From assembly GCF_030010625.1 (NCBI RefSeq), contig NZ_JASCXN010000005.1, positions 62,001 to 126,000 of the forward strand: DNA of 64,000 nucleotides, in the 5' to 3' direction. Below, piece after piece: positions 37,341 through 49,860 of the stretch. Below the pieces are notes generated by a model that saw nothing but the letters and a program-made list of their open reading frames with translations, was not told where the DNA came from and made no database searches. Position 1 is the stretch's first letter. Each line of letters begins with the position of its first letter. Source of the DNA: Streptomyces sp. CC208A (lineage in GTDB: Bacteria > Actinomycetota > Actinomycetes > Streptomycetales > Streptomycetaceae). The position numbers and the translations under genes were made by a program.

Positions 37341-39911
37341 CTACCGCATCAGCACCCCCGCCCCCTCGTTCCCCGGGTCCTCCGGCAGGGCGAGGAGGCC
37401 GAGTTCGGCGGGGTGGGCGAGGAGGGGGTGGGCGGGCAGCACGCGGACCGTGCAGCCGAAGGGGCCGGTGCGGTTCAGCTCCAGGGTGCCCGCGTACGGC
37501 TGCCGGCCGTCCAGGTCCGGGCCGCCGGCCGGCTTGAGCGTGACCGTGCGGGTGTCGGTGAGGGTGTCGTCGGCGGCGGCCCGGCCGGTCACCGCCTGCA
37601 CCTCGACGTCGTCGGGCGTCAGGCCGCCGAGCGCGACCCGGACCCGGACCAGCGGCGTGGCACCGAGTTCGGCCGCGGTCTCCGCGAGGTCGTCGCCGAT
37701 CTCCACGTGGTCCACCGAGACGCCCGGCCAGGCCGCCCGCACCCGGGCCTTCCAGGCGGCGAGCTCCCGGGCCCGTTCCGGGGTCAGCGCCCGGTGGGCG
37801 CCGGCGGCGGGGACGTACAGCCGCTCCACGTACTCCCGCACCATCCGGTCGGCGAGCACCTTCGGGCCGAGGGCGGTGAGGGTGCGGCGGACCATGGCGG
37901 TCCAGGCGACGGGGACGCCGTCGGCGCCGCGGTCGTAGAAGCGGGGGGCGACCCGGCGCTCGATCAGCTCGTAGAGGGCGGCGGCCTCCAGGTCGTCGCG
38001 GCGCTCCTCGTCGGCCGCGGCGGCGCCGTCGGCGGTGGGGATGGCCCAGCCGAACTCGGGCTCGTACCACTCGTCCCACCAGCCGTCGAGGACGGAGAGG
38101 TTGAGGCAGCCGTTGAGGGCGGCCTTCATGCCGCTGGTGCCGCACGCCTCCAGGGGGCGCAGGGGGTTGTTGAGCCAGACGTCGCAGCCGGGGTAGAGGC
38201 CGCGGGCCATCTCCATGCCGTAGTCGGGCAGGAAGACGATCCGGTGCCGGACCCGCGGGTCGTCGGCGAAGCGGACCAGCTCCCGCACGAGCTTCTTGCC
38301 GCCGTCGTCGGCCGGGTGGGCCTTGCCGGCGACGACCAGCTGCACCGGCCGCTCGGGGTGGAGCAGCAGGGCGCGCAGCCGGTCCTTGTCGCGGAGCATC
38401 AGGGTGAGCCGCTTGTACGAGGGGACCCGGCGGGCGAAGCCGATGGTGAGGACCTCGGGGTCGAGGACGGAGTCGGTCCAGCCGAGTTCGGCGGCGGCCG
38501 CGCCGCGCTGCCGCCAGGAGGCCCGCAGCCGCTCGCGGACGTCGGCGACGAGCCGGGTGCGCAGGGTGCGGCGCAGTTCCCACAGGTCACCGTCGGAGAC
38601 GTCGGAGGCGTCGGGGCCGAGGGCGCCGACCTCGGGGGCGGTCCAGGTGGGGGCGTGGACGCCGTTGGTGACCGAGGTGATCGGCACCTCCTCGGCGTCG
38701 AAGCCCGGCCAGAGTCCGGCGAACATGGCGCGGCTGACGGAGCCGTGCAGGGTGGAGACGCCGTTGGCGCGCTGGGCGAGGCGCAGGCCCATCGCGGCCA
38801 TGTTGAAGACGGTGGGGTCGCCGCCGAGCGGGGTCTCGTCGCCGAGGGCGAGGATCCGGGCCGTGTCGAGGCCGGGCAGGGCGCCGTCGTCGCCGAGGTG
38901 GCGGGCGACGAGCTCCCGGTCGAAGCGGTCGATGCCGGCGGGGACGGGGGTGTGGGTGGTGAAGACGGTGCCGGCCCTGACGGTCTCCAGGGCGGCGTCG
39001 AAGTCGAGCCCCCTGCACTGTAGTTCGCGGATCCGTTCGAGGCCGAGGAAGCCGGCGTGGCCCTCGTTGGTGTGGAAGACCTCGGGCTCGGGGTGGCCGG
39101 TGAGGCGGGTGTACGTACGGACCGCGCGGACGCCGCCGATGCCGAGGAGCATCTCCTGGAGGAGCCGGTGCTCGCTGCCGCCGCCGTACAGCCGGTCGGT
39201 GACGGTGCGTTCGCCGGGGGCGTTCTCCTCGACGTCCGAGTCGAGCATAAGGAGCGGGACCCGGCCCACCTGGGCGGTCCACAGGTGGGCGTGGAGGCTG
39301 CGGCCGCCGGGCAGGGCGAGGGTGATGCGGGCGGGGGTGCCGTCGGGTTCGCGGAGCAGGGTGACGGGCAGCTCGCCGGGGTCGAGGACGGGGTACTGCT
39401 CCTGCTGCCAGCCGTCGCGGCCGAGGGACTGCCGGAAGTAGCCGTGGCGGTACAGGAGTCCGACGCCGATCAGCGGGACGCCGAGGTCGCTGGCGGACTT
39501 GAGGTGGTCGCCGGCGAGGATGCCGAGCCCGCCGGAGTACTGGGGCAGGGCGGCGGCGACGCCGAACTCGGGCGAGAAGTAGGCGAGGGCGGCGGGTCCT
39601 TCACCCCCGCCGTCGCCGCTCTCCCGCTGGTACCAGCGGGGCCGGTGGAGGTAGGCGTCGAGGTCCTCGGCGGCTTCGGCGAGCCGGGCGAGGAAGTCGC
39701 GGTCGGCGGCGAGCGCGGCGAGCCGGGGGGCCTCCAGGGCGCCGAGGACCCGCACCGGGTCGGCGCCCCGGAGCCCCTCGGGGGCGAGGGAGTCGAAGAG
39801 GGCGCGGGTCGGCTCGTGCCAGGACCAGCGCAGGTTCGCCGCGAGGGCGGCGAGGGGTCGGAGGGTGTCGGGGAGGACAGGACGCACGGTGAATCGACGG
39901 ATTGCCTTCAC
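37341..39911 (-). CDS. glgP: Alpha-glucan (glycogen/maltodextrin) phosphorylase
   Basis: An 856-residue GT35 enzyme releasing glucose-1-phosphate from alpha-1,4-glucan ends. N-terminal DUF3417-type segment (LRPLAALAANLRWSWHEPTRALF), then YFSPEFGVAAALPQYSGGLG, HTNEGHAGFL, THTPVPAGIDRF and the PLP-lysine motif EACGTSGMKAALNG. This is the short, actinobacterial form without the allosteric N-terminus. GTG at 39911 (KAIRRFTVRP) is preferred, with AAGGTGGG upstream; an ATG three codons earlier is possible. It runs away from the glgE operon on the other strand. Confidence 0.94.
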   Translation of the reverse strand: MKAIRRFTVRPVLPDTLRPLAALAANLRWSWHEPTRALFDSLAPEGLRGADPVRVLGALEAPRLAALAADRDFLARLAEAAEDLDAYLHRPRWYQRESGDGGGEGPAALAYFSPEFGVAAALPQYSGGLGILAGDHLKSASDLGVPLIGVGLLYRHGYFRQSLGRDGWQQEQYPVLDPGELPVTLLREPDGTPARITLALPGGRSLHAHLWTAQVGRVPLLMLDSDVEENAPGERTVTDRLYGGGSEHRLLQEMLLGIGGVRAVRTYTRLTGHPEPEVFHTNEGHAGFLGLERIRELQCRGLDFDAALETVRAGTVFTTHTPVPAGIDRFDRELVARHLGDDGALPGLDTARILALGDETPLGGDPTVFNMAAMGLRLAQRANGVSTLHGSVSRAMFAGLWPGFDAEEVPITSVTNGVHAPTWTAPEVGALGPDASDVSDGDLWELRRTLRTRLVADVRERLRASWRQRGAAAAELGWTDSVLDPEVLTIGFARRVPSYKRLTLMLRDKDRLRALLLHPERPVQLVVAGKAHPADDGGKKLVRELVRFADDPRVRHRIVFLPDYGMEMARGLYPGCDVWLNNPLRPLEACGTSGMKAALNGCLNLSVLDGWWDEWYEPEFGWAIPTADGAAAADEERRDDLEAAALYELIERRVAPRFYDRGADGVPVAWTAMVRRTLTALGPKVLADRMVREYVERLYVPAAGAHRALTPERARELAAWKARVRAAWPGVSVDHVEIGDDLAETAAELGATPLVRVRVALGGLTPDDVEVQAVTGRAAADDTLTDTRTVTLKPAGGPDLDGRQPYAGTLELNRTGPFGCTVRVLPAHPLLAHPAELGLLALPEDPGNEGAGVLMR

Positions 39912-40058
39912 GTGTCCCACCTTCGCAGGCCGGTGACGGAACGGAGCGGACGCACCACGCTGTGCGCCCGGCGTGCCGCACCGAGCGTAGGACCTGTCCC
40001 CGGGCCCGTGCGGGGCGCCCGGGGGCGCGGACGGGGCACCGGGGGCGCGTCGGAGGGC

Positions 40059-40901
40059 TCACGCGGGGCGGTGCGGTCCGGAGGTGCGTACCGGGCGGGG
40101 GGCGGCGGCCCGGTACTCGCCCGGGGTCGTGCCGTAGGCGGTGCGGAAGGCGAGGTGGAAGCCGACCCGGCTGCGGTAGCCGACGCGGGCGGGGACGGCC
40201 GACTGGGGGAGGGCGGTCTCGGCGAGGAGGCGGGCCGCTTCCCGTATGCGGCGGGCCGTCAGGTGGCGGGCGGGGGAGGTGCCGACGGTCTCGCGGAAGG
40301 CGGCGGTGAAGGCGGAGCGGGACATGCCGGCCTCGCGGGCGAGGCTCACCACGGTCCACGGCTCGGCGAAACGGGTCTCGACGGCGGCGAGCACGCGGTC
40401 GATGCCGGGGTGCCGGTACGGGCCGTCCGGCGGGCGGGGCGCGGGGGCGGCGAGGGCGAGTGCCGCCTCGAACACCCGCTGGGCGAGCAGCCGGTCGCCG
40501 GGACCCGGGCGCCGGCCGGGCGCGGCGAGCAGGGCGAGGGTGTCGCGGAGCAGCGGGGCCGCCTCGACGCGGGTGCGGTCGAGCACGAGGGCGCGGGGCA
40601 GGGCGGCGGCGAGGGGTGGCGGGGCGGGGCGCCCGGTGCGGGCGCTGAGGAGCCGCACGGGCGGTGCGGGGCCGTCGAGTTCGTGGACGAGTTCGTGGAC
40701 GAGGGAGGCGGATCCGGCCAGGCCGACGGGGGGTGGCACACCGGGGTCGCCGGGTCCCGCGGAGAGGCGGTGGCGGGCGCCGGTCGGCAGCAGCGCGAGG
40801 TCGCCGCGGGCGAGTTCGAGGGCGCGGAGCCCGGTGACGGTGAGCCCGCACCGGCCCGCGAGCACGTAGTGGAGGACGGCCCGCGCGGCGACGGCTTCCA
40901 T
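40059..40901 (-). CDS. AraC family transcriptional regulator
   Basis: A 280-residue regulator. The N-terminal cupin-like part (VLHYVLAGRCGLTVTG, GDLALLPTGARHRL) is of the AraC_binding type. The C-terminal DNA-binding domain has two helix-turn-helix units: WTVVSLAREAGMSRSAFTAAF and SAVPARVGYRSRVGFHLAFRTAYGTTPGEY. It sits between glgP and glgE and could control either, but nothing in the sequence proves it. ATG at 40901. Confidence 0.87.
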   Translation of the reverse strand: MEAVAARAVLHYVLAGRCGLTVTGLRALELARGDLALLPTGARHRLSAGPGDPGVPPPVGLAGSASLVHELVHELDGPAPPVRLLSARTGRPAPPPLAAALPRALVLDRTRVEAAPLLRDTLALLAAPGRRPGPGDRLLAQRVFEAALALAAPAPRPPDGPYRHPGIDRVLAAVETRFAEPWTVVSLAREAGMSRSAFTAAFRETVGTSPARHLTARRIREAARLLAETALPQSAVPARVGYRSRVGFHLAFRTAYGTTPGEYRAAAPRPVRTSGPHRPA

Positions 40902-41323
40902 GGGTCACGCACCTTCCGCGGTCGGTGACGACGCGGTGTCAGCGTAACGAGCGGGGACGAAGGTTCCGGTGTGTCCCGGTGTGCCCGGGTGGGTTTCTTG
41001 TCCGGGCCGGACCCTTGTCCGCCCCCCTACGCCCTAGTAGTTAACAAAGGGCCGGATTGCCCACCCGAGAACCTGGGGAAGGCTCTCCCCCGGTATCCCC
41101 GAATCCGTTCTCCCCGTCCCCGTCTTCACCCCCGTCCCGCCCCCGTCTCCGTACCGTCTCTCCCCCCGGCTCCGTACCCGTCCTCGCATCCGTCTTCATC
41201 CCCGTGGACCCGCCATCCGGGTGAACGCGGAGGGGCGCGGCGATGCCCGCGGCCCACCGGCCCCCGGCGGCACTAGAAAGAGCGCACCACCACCCGCACC
41301 CCCGTAACCCGTCAGGTGATGCT
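40902..41323 (+). other. Gene-free region upstream of glgE with pyrimidine-rich tract
   Basis: 422 nt between the AraC gene and glgE. Positions 41085-41215 are almost pure C/T with G only in repeated CCGT steps (CCCCGTC, CCGTCTCC, CGTCTTC), a low-complexity tract. An AT-richer island CTAGTAGTTAACAAAG lies at 41034-41049. The glgE ribosome-binding site AGGTGA is near 41314. I could not identify a convincing promoter. Confidence 0.55.
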
Positions 41324-43317
41324 GTGAATCCGCTCATGGGACGCATTCCCGTACTGGACGTCCGCCCGCTGGTCGACTGTGGCCGGCGCCCCGCGAAGGC
41401 GGTGACCGGCGAGACCTTCGAGGTGTCGGCGACCGTCTTCCGCGAGGGTCACGACGCGGTCGCCGCCAATGTCGTACTCACCGGCCCGACCGGCCGGCCG
41501 GGGCCGTGGACCCCGATGCGCGAGCTGGCCGAGGGCACCGACCGCTGGGGTGCCGAGGTCACCCCGGACGCCGAGGGCCTGTGGACGTACACCGTCGAGG
41601 CGTGGAGCGACCCGCTGGCGACCTGGCGCCACGCGGCGAAGATCAAGATCCCGGCCGGGATCGACTCCGAACTCGTCCTGGCCGAGGGCGCGGAGCTGCA
41701 CGAGCGGGCCGCGAAGGGCGTCCCGAAGAAGGGCGGCGGGCGGGAGGCGGTGCTCGCGGCGGCGGACGCGCTGCGCGACGGGTCCCGGCCGGCCGCCGCC
41801 CGCCTCGCCGCCGCGCTCGCGCCGAGGGTGACGGAGACCCTGGACCGGTACCCGCTGCGCGAACTGGTCACCTCCTCCCCCGCGTTCCCGCTCCTGGTGG
41901 AGCGCGAGCGGGCGCTGTACGGCTCCTGGTACGAGTTCTTCCCGCGCTCGGAGGGCGTGCGGAAGGTCAAGGGCCGTACGGTGCCGGGGAACTTCCGCAC
42001 GGCCGCCGAACGGCTCCCGGCCATCGCGGCGATGGGCTTCGACGTGGTCTACCTGCCGCCGATCCACCCGATCGGCGAGACCCACCGCAAGGGCCCCAAC
42101 AACGCGCTGTCGGCGGCCCCGCACGACGTGGGCGTGCCGTGGGCGATCGGTTCGCCGGAGGGCGGGCACGACGCGGTCCACCCGGACCTGGGCACGATCG
42201 AGGACTTCGACGCCTTCGTGGCGCGCGCCCGTGAGCTGCGCCTGGAGGTCGCCCTCGACTTCGCGCTCCAGTGCTCGCCGGACCACCCGTGGGTGGAGAA
42301 GCACCCGGAGTGGTTCCACCACCGGCCGGACGGTTCGATCGCCTACGCGGAGAACCCGCCGAAGAAGTACCAGGACATCTACCCGATCGCGTTCGACGCC
42401 GATATGGACGGGATCGTCGCGGAGACCGTGCGGGTGCTGCGGCACTGGATGGACCACGGGGTGCGGATCTTCCGCGTGGACAACCCGCACACCAAGCCGG
42501 TGGTGTTCTGGGAGCGGGTGATCGGGGAGATCAACGCGGCGGACCCGGACGTGATCTTCCTGGCGGAGGCGTTCACCCGGCCGGCGATGATGCGGACGCT
42601 GGGCGCGATCGGCTTCCAGCAGTCGTACACGTACTTCACCTGGCGGAACACCAAGGACGAGCTGACCGAGTACCTGACCGAGCTGTCCGGGGACGTGGCG
42701 GCGCAGATGCGGCCCAACTTCTTCGTGAACACCCCGGACATCCTGCACGCCTACCTCCAGAAGGGCGGCCGGCCGGCCTTCGAGGTGCGGGCGGTGCTCG
42801 CGGCGACGCTCTCGCCGACCTGGGGGATCTACGCCGGGTACGAGCTGTGCGAGAACACCCCGCTGCGGGAGGGCAGCGAGGAGTACCTGGACTCGGAGAA
42901 GTACCAACTCCGGCCCCGTGACTGGGAGTCGGCGGAGCGCTCGGGCGCGACGATCACTCCGCTGATCACCTCCCTCAACCGGATCAGGCGCCGTCACCCG
43001 GCTCTCCACCGGCTGCGGAACCTGACCTTCCACGAGACCACCAACCCGCAGATGATCGCGTACTCGAAGAAGTCGGGTTCGAACATCGTTCTGGTGGTCG
43101 TCAACCTCGACCCGCACCACACCCAGGAGGCGACGGTCTCGTTGAACATGCCGGAACTCGGCCTCGGCTGGCACGAGACCGTGCCGGTGCGCGACGAGCT
43201 CACCGGCTCCACCTATCACTGGGGCAGGAACGCCTACGTGCGACTGGAACCGGGCGTGGCGCCCGCGCACGTGCTCGTCCTGCGACCGTCCCCGCAGACC
43301 GGAGGGTCACCCACCTC

Positions 43318-43321
<4 letters not shown>
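41324..43321 (+). CDS. glgE: Alpha-1,4-glucan:maltose-1-phosphate maltosyltransferase GlgE
   Basis: A 665-residue GH13_3 enzyme that adds maltose from alpha-maltose-1-phosphate to alpha-1,4-glucans. Catalytic residues are Asp386 ([10 protein letters not shown]), Glu415 (FLAEAFTRP) and Asp472 (VNTPD); with a constant offset of 8 they match Asp394, Glu423 and Asp480 of S. coelicolor GlgE. N-terminal beta domain ([16 protein letters not shown]) and an inserted helical region follow the family. GTG at 41324 with AGGTGA upstream is chosen; ATG 41336 is possible. Its stop overlaps treS (ATGA). Confidence 0.97.
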
Positions 43322-45030
<1,709 letters not shown>

Positions 45031-45068
45031 AGAAGGTCTGACGGAAGGCCGTTCAGGCCTCCGCCGGG

Positions 45069-45092
45069 GTGGGACGGTTTCCGCCGTCCCAC
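45069..45092 (+). terminator. Hairpin after treS
   Basis: GTGGGACGG at 45069-45077 pairs with CCGTCCCAC at 45084-45092 around a 6-nt loop, 39 nt after the treS stop. With the 235-nt gap that follows it suggests the maltokinase gene has its own promoter or that read-through is partial. Confidence 0.65.
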
Positions 45093-45265
45093 TCTGGGAA
45101 CTGTGTCCCACACACGATTCAGCCCCATCCGGGTCCATCCATACGGATCTTCCCTTTCCGACACGTCCCGCACATCCGGACAGCCCCAGCCGCCATCCGG
45201 GACAATCTGCGCATTTGAACGCCTACGACAGCCAACTGCGCGCCCCGGGGAAAGGACGCGATGCC

Positions 45266-46627
45266 ATGCCGGAGACCGCATCCACCACCCGGGCCCCGGA
45301 CGCCCTCCTTCCGTCCCTCGCACCCCTGCTCCACGAATGGCTGCCCCGGCAGCGCTGGTTCGCGGGCAAGGGTCGCCGGGTCACCGGATTCACGCTGGAC
45401 GCGGCCACCGAGCTGCTGCCCCTGGACGGCGCCGGACCCGGACTCCTCCATCTCCTCCTGCGGGTCGAACAGCCCGGCCACCCGGCCGGCACGCCCGCCG
45501 ACTGCTACCAACTCCTCCTCGGCGTACGGACGCAGCTGCCGCCGCGCCTCGCCCCCGCCCTCATCGGACGCGTCCGGCAGGGCCCGCTGGCCGGCCGCGC
45601 CGTCTACGAGGGGCTGCGCGATCCGCGGCTCGCCGGGCTCCTGTACGAGCGGCTGCGCACCCCCGGCCGCACCGGACCGCTCCGCTTCCACGCCACCCGC
45701 GCCCTGCCCGGGGCGCTCGCCCCCCGGGTCCTCGACGCCGAACAGTCCAACTCCTCACTGGTGTTCGGCGACGCGTACATCCTGAAGATCTTCCGGCGGG
45801 TCAGCCCCGGCGCCAACCCCGACCTGGAACTGCCGCTCGCCCTCGACCGGGCGGGGTGCTCCCGCGTCCCCGCGCCGGTGGCCTGGTTCGAGTCGGGCCT
45901 CGAAGCGGGCGCGGCGACGCTCGGCGTCCTCCAGCCGTACCTGCGCGACTCGCGGGACGGCTGGCGGCTGGCGCTCGACGCGCTGGCCGCGGGGCGGGAG
46001 TTCACCGCGGAGGCGCGGCAACTCGGCCGGGCCACCGCCGAGGTGCACCTCGCCCTCGCCCGGGCGCTGCCCACCCAGCGCCTGCCGCGCGCCGAGACCG
46101 AGGGCCTGGCGGCCGCGATGGACCGGCGGCTGCACGCCGCCGCCCAGGCCGTCCCCGCCCTCCTGCCGTACGTCCCCGGCCTTCGGGCCGTCTTCGCGGC
46201 GGCCGGCGACGCGGAGGGCGCGGGCGCGGTCCAGCGCATCCACGGCGACCTGCACCTCGGGCAGACCCTGCGCGGCTCCGACGGCGCGTGGGCGGTCATC
46301 GACTTCGAGGGCGAGCCCGCGAAACCCCTCGACGAGCGCCGCCGCCCGCAGCCGACCGTCCGGGACGTCGCCGGCATGCTCCGCTCCTTCGACTACGCGG
46401 CCCGCACCCACCGCCCCTGGAACGCGGACTGGGCCGCGCGGTGCCGGGCGGCGTACTGCACGGGCTACGCGGAGGTGTCGGGCGCCGACCCCCGGACGGA
46501 TCCGGCGCTGCTGCGCGCCTACGAGACCGACAAGGCGGTCTACGAGGTCGTCTACGAGGCCCGCCACCGCCCCGACTGGCTCCCCGTGCCGATGTCCGCC
46601 ATCCAGCGTCTGACCGCTCCCCGATGA
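45266..46627 (+). CDS. mak: Maltokinase (Pep2/Mak)
   Basis: A 453-residue kinase phosphorylating maltose at C1 with ATP, giving alpha-maltose-1-phosphate for GlgE. N-terminal [21 protein letters not shown] is the maltokinase N-cap domain. The aminoglycoside-kinase-like core has [18 protein letters not shown] (ATP-site Lys), [11 protein letters not shown] (catalytic loop) and [12 protein letters not shown] (Mg2+ site). ATG at 45266 follows GGAAAGGA; a TTG at 45215 is in frame but less likely. Positioned between treS and glgB as in other GlgE-pathway clusters. Confidence 0.94.
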   Translation: MPETASTTRAPDALLPSLAPLLHEWLPRQRWFAGKGRRVTGFTLDAATELLPLDGAGPGLLHLLLRVEQPGHPAGTPADCYQLLLGVRTQLPPRLAPALIGRVRQGPLAGRAVYEGLRDPRLAGLLYERLRTPGRTGPLRFHATRALPGALAPRVLDAEQSNSSLVFGDAYILKIFRRVSPGANPDLELPLALDRAGCSRVPAPVAWFESGLEAGAATLGVLQPYLRDSRDGWRLALDALAAGREFTAEARQLGRATAEVHLALARALPTQRLPRAETEGLAAAMDRRLHAAAQAVPALLPYVPGLRAVFAAAGDAEGAGAVQRIHGDLHLGQTLRGSDGAWAVIDFEGEPAKPLDERRRPQPTVRDVAGMLRSFDYAARTHRPWNADWAARCRAAYCTGYAEVSGADPRTDPALLRAYETDKAVYEVVYEARHRPDWLPVPMSAIQRLTAPR

Positions 46628-46733
46628 GCGCGCGGCCCCCGGGAGGCGAGATGGCCCGTTCGGCGGAGTTTCCTGGCGCCCCGCGCGGGAGTTGCCTTGT
46701 TCGTACCCTTTTCAATGTTTCAGGAGGCTTCCG

Positions 46734-48947
46734 GTGACCGCCAAGACGCCCCGCACGGCGCCCCCGATCGACCCCGCCGAGCGGGCGCGGCTGCTCGCCG
46801 GTGAGCACCACGATCCGCACGCGCTGCTCGGCGCCCACCCGGTGAAGGGCGGGATCGTCATCCGGGCGCTGCGGCCCTGGGCGCGGAGCGTGTCGGCCGT
46901 GCTGCCGAAGGGGCGGCGGGTCGAGCTGCGCGACGAGGGCGACGGCCTGTTCTCGGCCCTCGTGCCGCTGCTGCGCAAGGTGCCGGTGTACGAGCTGCGC
47001 GTGCGGTACGACGGCGAGGAGACCGCCGTCCAGGACCCGTACCGGCACCTGCCGTCCCTCGGCGAGCTGGACCTGCACCTGATCGGGGAGGGCCGGCACG
47101 AGGAGCTGTGGACGGCGCTCGGCTCCCGCGTGATGACCCATGGCGGGGTGACCGGCACCCGCTTCGCCGTGTGGGCGCCGAACGCCCGCGGCGTGCGGGT
47201 CACCGGCGACTTCACCTGCTGGGACGGCACGGGCCTGCCGATGCGGTCGCTCGGCTCCAGCGGCGTGTGGGAGCTGTTCGTGCCCGGCATCGGGGAGGGG
47301 GCGGTGTACAAGTACGACATCGCCCGGCCCGACGGCTCGCACACCCTCCGCGCCGACCCGATGGCCCGCCGCACCGAGTGCCCGCCGAACACCGCCTCGA
47401 TCGTCACCGAGTCGCACTACGAGTGGGACGACGCGGAGTGGATGGAGCGGCGCGGCGCCCGGCCGCCGCACGAGGCGCCGATCTCCGTCTACGAGGTCCA
47501 TCTGCCGTCCTGGCGACCCGGGTTGACCTATCGTCAGCTGGCCGAGGAGCTGCCCGCGTACGTCAGCGGACTCGGCTTCACCCACGTGGAGTTCATGCCG
47601 GTCACCGAGCACCCCTTCGGCGGCTCCTGGGGCTACCAGGTCACCGGCTTCTACGCGCCGACCGCCCGACTCGGCACCCCGGACGACTTCCGGTTCCTGG
47701 TGGACGCGCTGCACCGGGCCGGGATCGGCGTCCTGATGGACTGGGTGCCGGCCCACTTCCCCAAGGACGACTGGGCGCTGGCCGAGTTCGACGGCCGGCC
47801 GCTGTACGAGCACGCGGACCCGCGCCGCTCGCACCACCCGGACTGGGGGACCCTGGAGTTCGACTACGGCCGCAAGGAGGTGCGGAACTTCCTCGTCGCC
47901 AACGCGGTGTACTGGTGCCAGGAGTTCCACATCGACGGCCTGCGGGTGGACGCGGTGGCGTCGATGCTCTACCTGGACTACTCGCGAGAGTACGGCGAGT
48001 GGGTGCCCAACGAGTACGGCGGCCGGGAGAACCTGGACGCGGTGGCCTTCCTCCAGGAGATGAACGCCACCGTCTACCGCCGCTGTCCCGGCATCGTCAC
48101 CTTCGCCGAGGAGTCGACGGCCTGGGACGGGGTGACCCGGGCGACCGACCAGGTGGGCCCCGGCGGCTTCGGCGGCCTCGGCTTCGGCATGAAGTGGAAC
48201 ATGGGCTGGATGCACGACTCGCTCCAGTACATGGAGAAGGAGCCGGTGCACCGCAAGTACCACCACCACGAGATGACCTTCTCGATGGTGTACGCGTACA
48301 GCGAGAACTACATCCTGCCGATCTCGCACGACGAGGTGGTGCACGGCAAGCGGGCCCTGGTGTCGAAGATGCCCGGCGACTGGTGGCAGCGGCGCGCCAA
48401 CCACCGCGCCTACCTGGGCTTCATGTGGGCTCACCCGGGCAAGCAACTCCTCTTCATGGGGCAGGAGTTCGCGCAGGGCGCGGAGTGGTCGGCGGAGCAC
48501 GGTCCCGAGTGGTGGCTGCTCGACCCGGAGTACGGGGCGGAGGCCGACCACCGGGGCGTGCGGGACCTGGTGCGGGACCTGAACCGGGTCTACACGGCGA
48601 CGCCTTCGCTGTGGGAGCGGGACACCGCGCCGGAGGGCTTCGAGTGGGTGGCCGGGGACGCCGCCAACGACAACGTCCTCGCCTTCCTGCGGTACGACGG
48701 CTTCGGTTCGCCGCTGCTCGCCGTCTGCAACTTCTCCCCCGTCGTCCGGCACGACTACCGGATCGGGGTGCCGGAGTCCTTCGCCGCCTGGGGCGAGGTG
48801 CTGAACACGGACGCGGCCCGGTACGGCGGTTCGGACGTGACCCGCACCGACCCGGTGAAGACCGAGTCGGTGCCGTGGCACGGCCGGGCGGCGAGCGTCC
48901 GGATGACGCTGCCGCCGCTGGCGACGGTCTGGCTCAGGCCCGCCTGA
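46734..48947 (+). CDS. glgB: 1,4-alpha-glucan branching enzyme
   Basis: A 737-residue GH13_9 enzyme that makes alpha-1,6 branches. It has an N1 domain typical of actinobacteria ([20 protein letters not shown]), a CBM48 ([20 protein letters not shown]), and GH13 motifs [23 protein letters not shown] (nucleophile Asp), FAEESTAW (Glu) and ISHDEVVHG (Asp). GTG at 46734 has AGGAGG six bases upstream. It completes the GlgE pathway. Its 3' end overlaps the convergent helD remnant by 14 nt. Confidence 0.97.
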   Translation: MTAKTPRTAPPIDPAERARLLAGEHHDPHALLGAHPVKGGIVIRALRPWARSVSAVLPKGRRVELRDEGDGLFSALVPLLRKVPVYELRVRYDGEETAVQDPYRHLPSLGELDLHLIGEGRHEELWTALGSRVMTHGGVTGTRFAVWAPNARGVRVTGDFTCWDGTGLPMRSLGSSGVWELFVPGIGEGAVYKYDIARPDGSHTLRADPMARRTECPPNTASIVTESHYEWDDAEWMERRGARPPHEAPISVYEVHLPSWRPGLTYRQLAEELPAYVSGLGFTHVEFMPVTEHPFGGSWGYQVTGFYAPTARLGTPDDFRFLVDALHRAGIGVLMDWVPAHFPKDDWALAEFDGRPLYEHADPRRSHHPDWGTLEFDYGRKEVRNFLVANAVYWCQEFHIDGLRVDAVASMLYLDYSREYGEWVPNEYGGRENLDAVAFLQEMNATVYRRCPGIVTFAEESTAWDGVTRATDQVGPGGFGGLGFGMKWNMGWMHDSLQYMEKEPVHRKYHHHEMTFSMVYAYSENYILPISHDEVVHGKRALVSKMPGDWWQRRANHRAYLGFMWAHPGKQLLFMGQEFAQGAEWSAEHGPEWWLLDPEYGAEADHRGVRDLVRDLNRVYTATPSLWERDTAPEGFEWVAGDAANDNVLAFLRYDGFGSPLLAVCNFSPVVRHDYRIGVPESFAAWGEVLNTDAARYGGSDVTRTDPVKTESVPWHGRAASVRMTLPPLATVWLRPA

Positions 48948-49696
48948 CGATCCCGAGCCGCTGGGTGGCCCGGGTCAGCGCCACGTACAGGTCGTTCGTG
49001 CCGTGCGGGGCGCCGGCCCGGATGCCGTCCGGGTCGACGACGAGGACGGTGTCGAACTCCAGGCCCTTGGCCTGCCGGGGGTCGAGGAGGACGACCGGCC
49101 GGGTGAGGTCGGGCTCGCGGCCGTGCGCGGCGTCGGGGAGGGCCTCGGCCAGGGCGGGCAGCAGCTCCGCCGGGGCGATCACGGCGAGCCGGCCCTCGGC
49201 GCGCGACTCGGCCGCGACCGCGTCGGCGGTCTCCTTCACCGGGTCCTCGGCGGTCCGCTCCCAGGGCTCGACGCCGGTGGAGCGGACCGATCCCGGCGGC
49301 TCGAAGGCGGGGTCGTCCTCCCGGCGGACGGCGGCGGCGACCGCCATGATCTCGGCGGGCGTGCGGTAGTTGACCCCGAGCCGCACGTGCTGCCAGCGGT
49401 CCTCCACGTACGGGGTGAGGATCCGCTCCCAGGAACCGACGCCGGCCGGGTCGCCGGTCTGCGCCGGGTCGCCGACCAGGGTCATCGAGCGGGTGGGGCT
49501 GCGGCGCATCAGGAGCCGCCACTGCATCGCGGACAGCTCCTGCGCCTCGTCGACGATGATGTGGCCGAAGGCCCAGGTGCGGTCGGCTGCGGCCCGCGGG
49601 GGGGGCCGTACCGGTGGCGCGGACGCCGGGGTACAGCTTCCCGGGGGTGGCGAGGAGGACACCGGTCTCGCCGAGCGAGGGCAGCACGTTGCCGAT
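48934..49696 (-). pseudogene. helD: HelD-type UvrD-like helicase, truncated, deleted and frameshifted
   Basis: The C-terminal part is intact: motif II IIVDEAQELS, motif III LVGDPAQTG, VNYRTPAEIM, QAKGLEFDTVLVVDP and YVALTRATQRL, ending at 48934. Homology of this frame begins at AAADRTWAFGH near 49595. Upstream, across an 8-G run (49598-49605), the next frame encodes IGNVLPSLGETGVLLATPG, which belongs near the N-terminus of HelD proteins. So a few hundred residues between these parts are gone, the frame is shifted, and everything before IGN is replaced by a TnpB element. HelD proteins are about 700-750 residues and release stalled RNA polymerase; this copy cannot work. Confidence 0.8.
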
Positions 49697-49860
49697 TTGA
49701 CATGCTCCTCGGGCTGAAGCCCGAGGATTCCGGTCGTCCTTCACCTGGTGCTGTACCGCTACGCGGCACAGGCCGTGGGTGGGATTCCGTGGCTTCCTGC
49801 TTCGTCGCGCTGTGCCCCGCCCCGAGAGGATCGGGGGCTTACCTGCGCTCCACAGGCTGA
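49697..49860 (-). ncRNA. Candidate omega RNA of TnpB
   Basis: In TnpB systems the guide RNA overlaps the 3' end of tnpB and the right end, with the guide taken from the adjoining host DNA. Here the RNA would run from the last part of tnpB through the 10-bp hairpin at 49706-49727 and then into the helD remnant starting ATCGGCAACGTG (49696 downward). Boundaries on the 5' side are a guess. Confidence 0.45.
49706..49727 (-). repeat. Right-end subterminal hairpin
   Basis: TCCTCGGGCT at 49706-49715 pairs with AGCCCGAGGA at 49718-49727 around two bases. It is the imperfect-palindrome type recognised by TnpA in single-strand transposition and forms part of the omega RNA scaffold. Confidence 0.8.
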
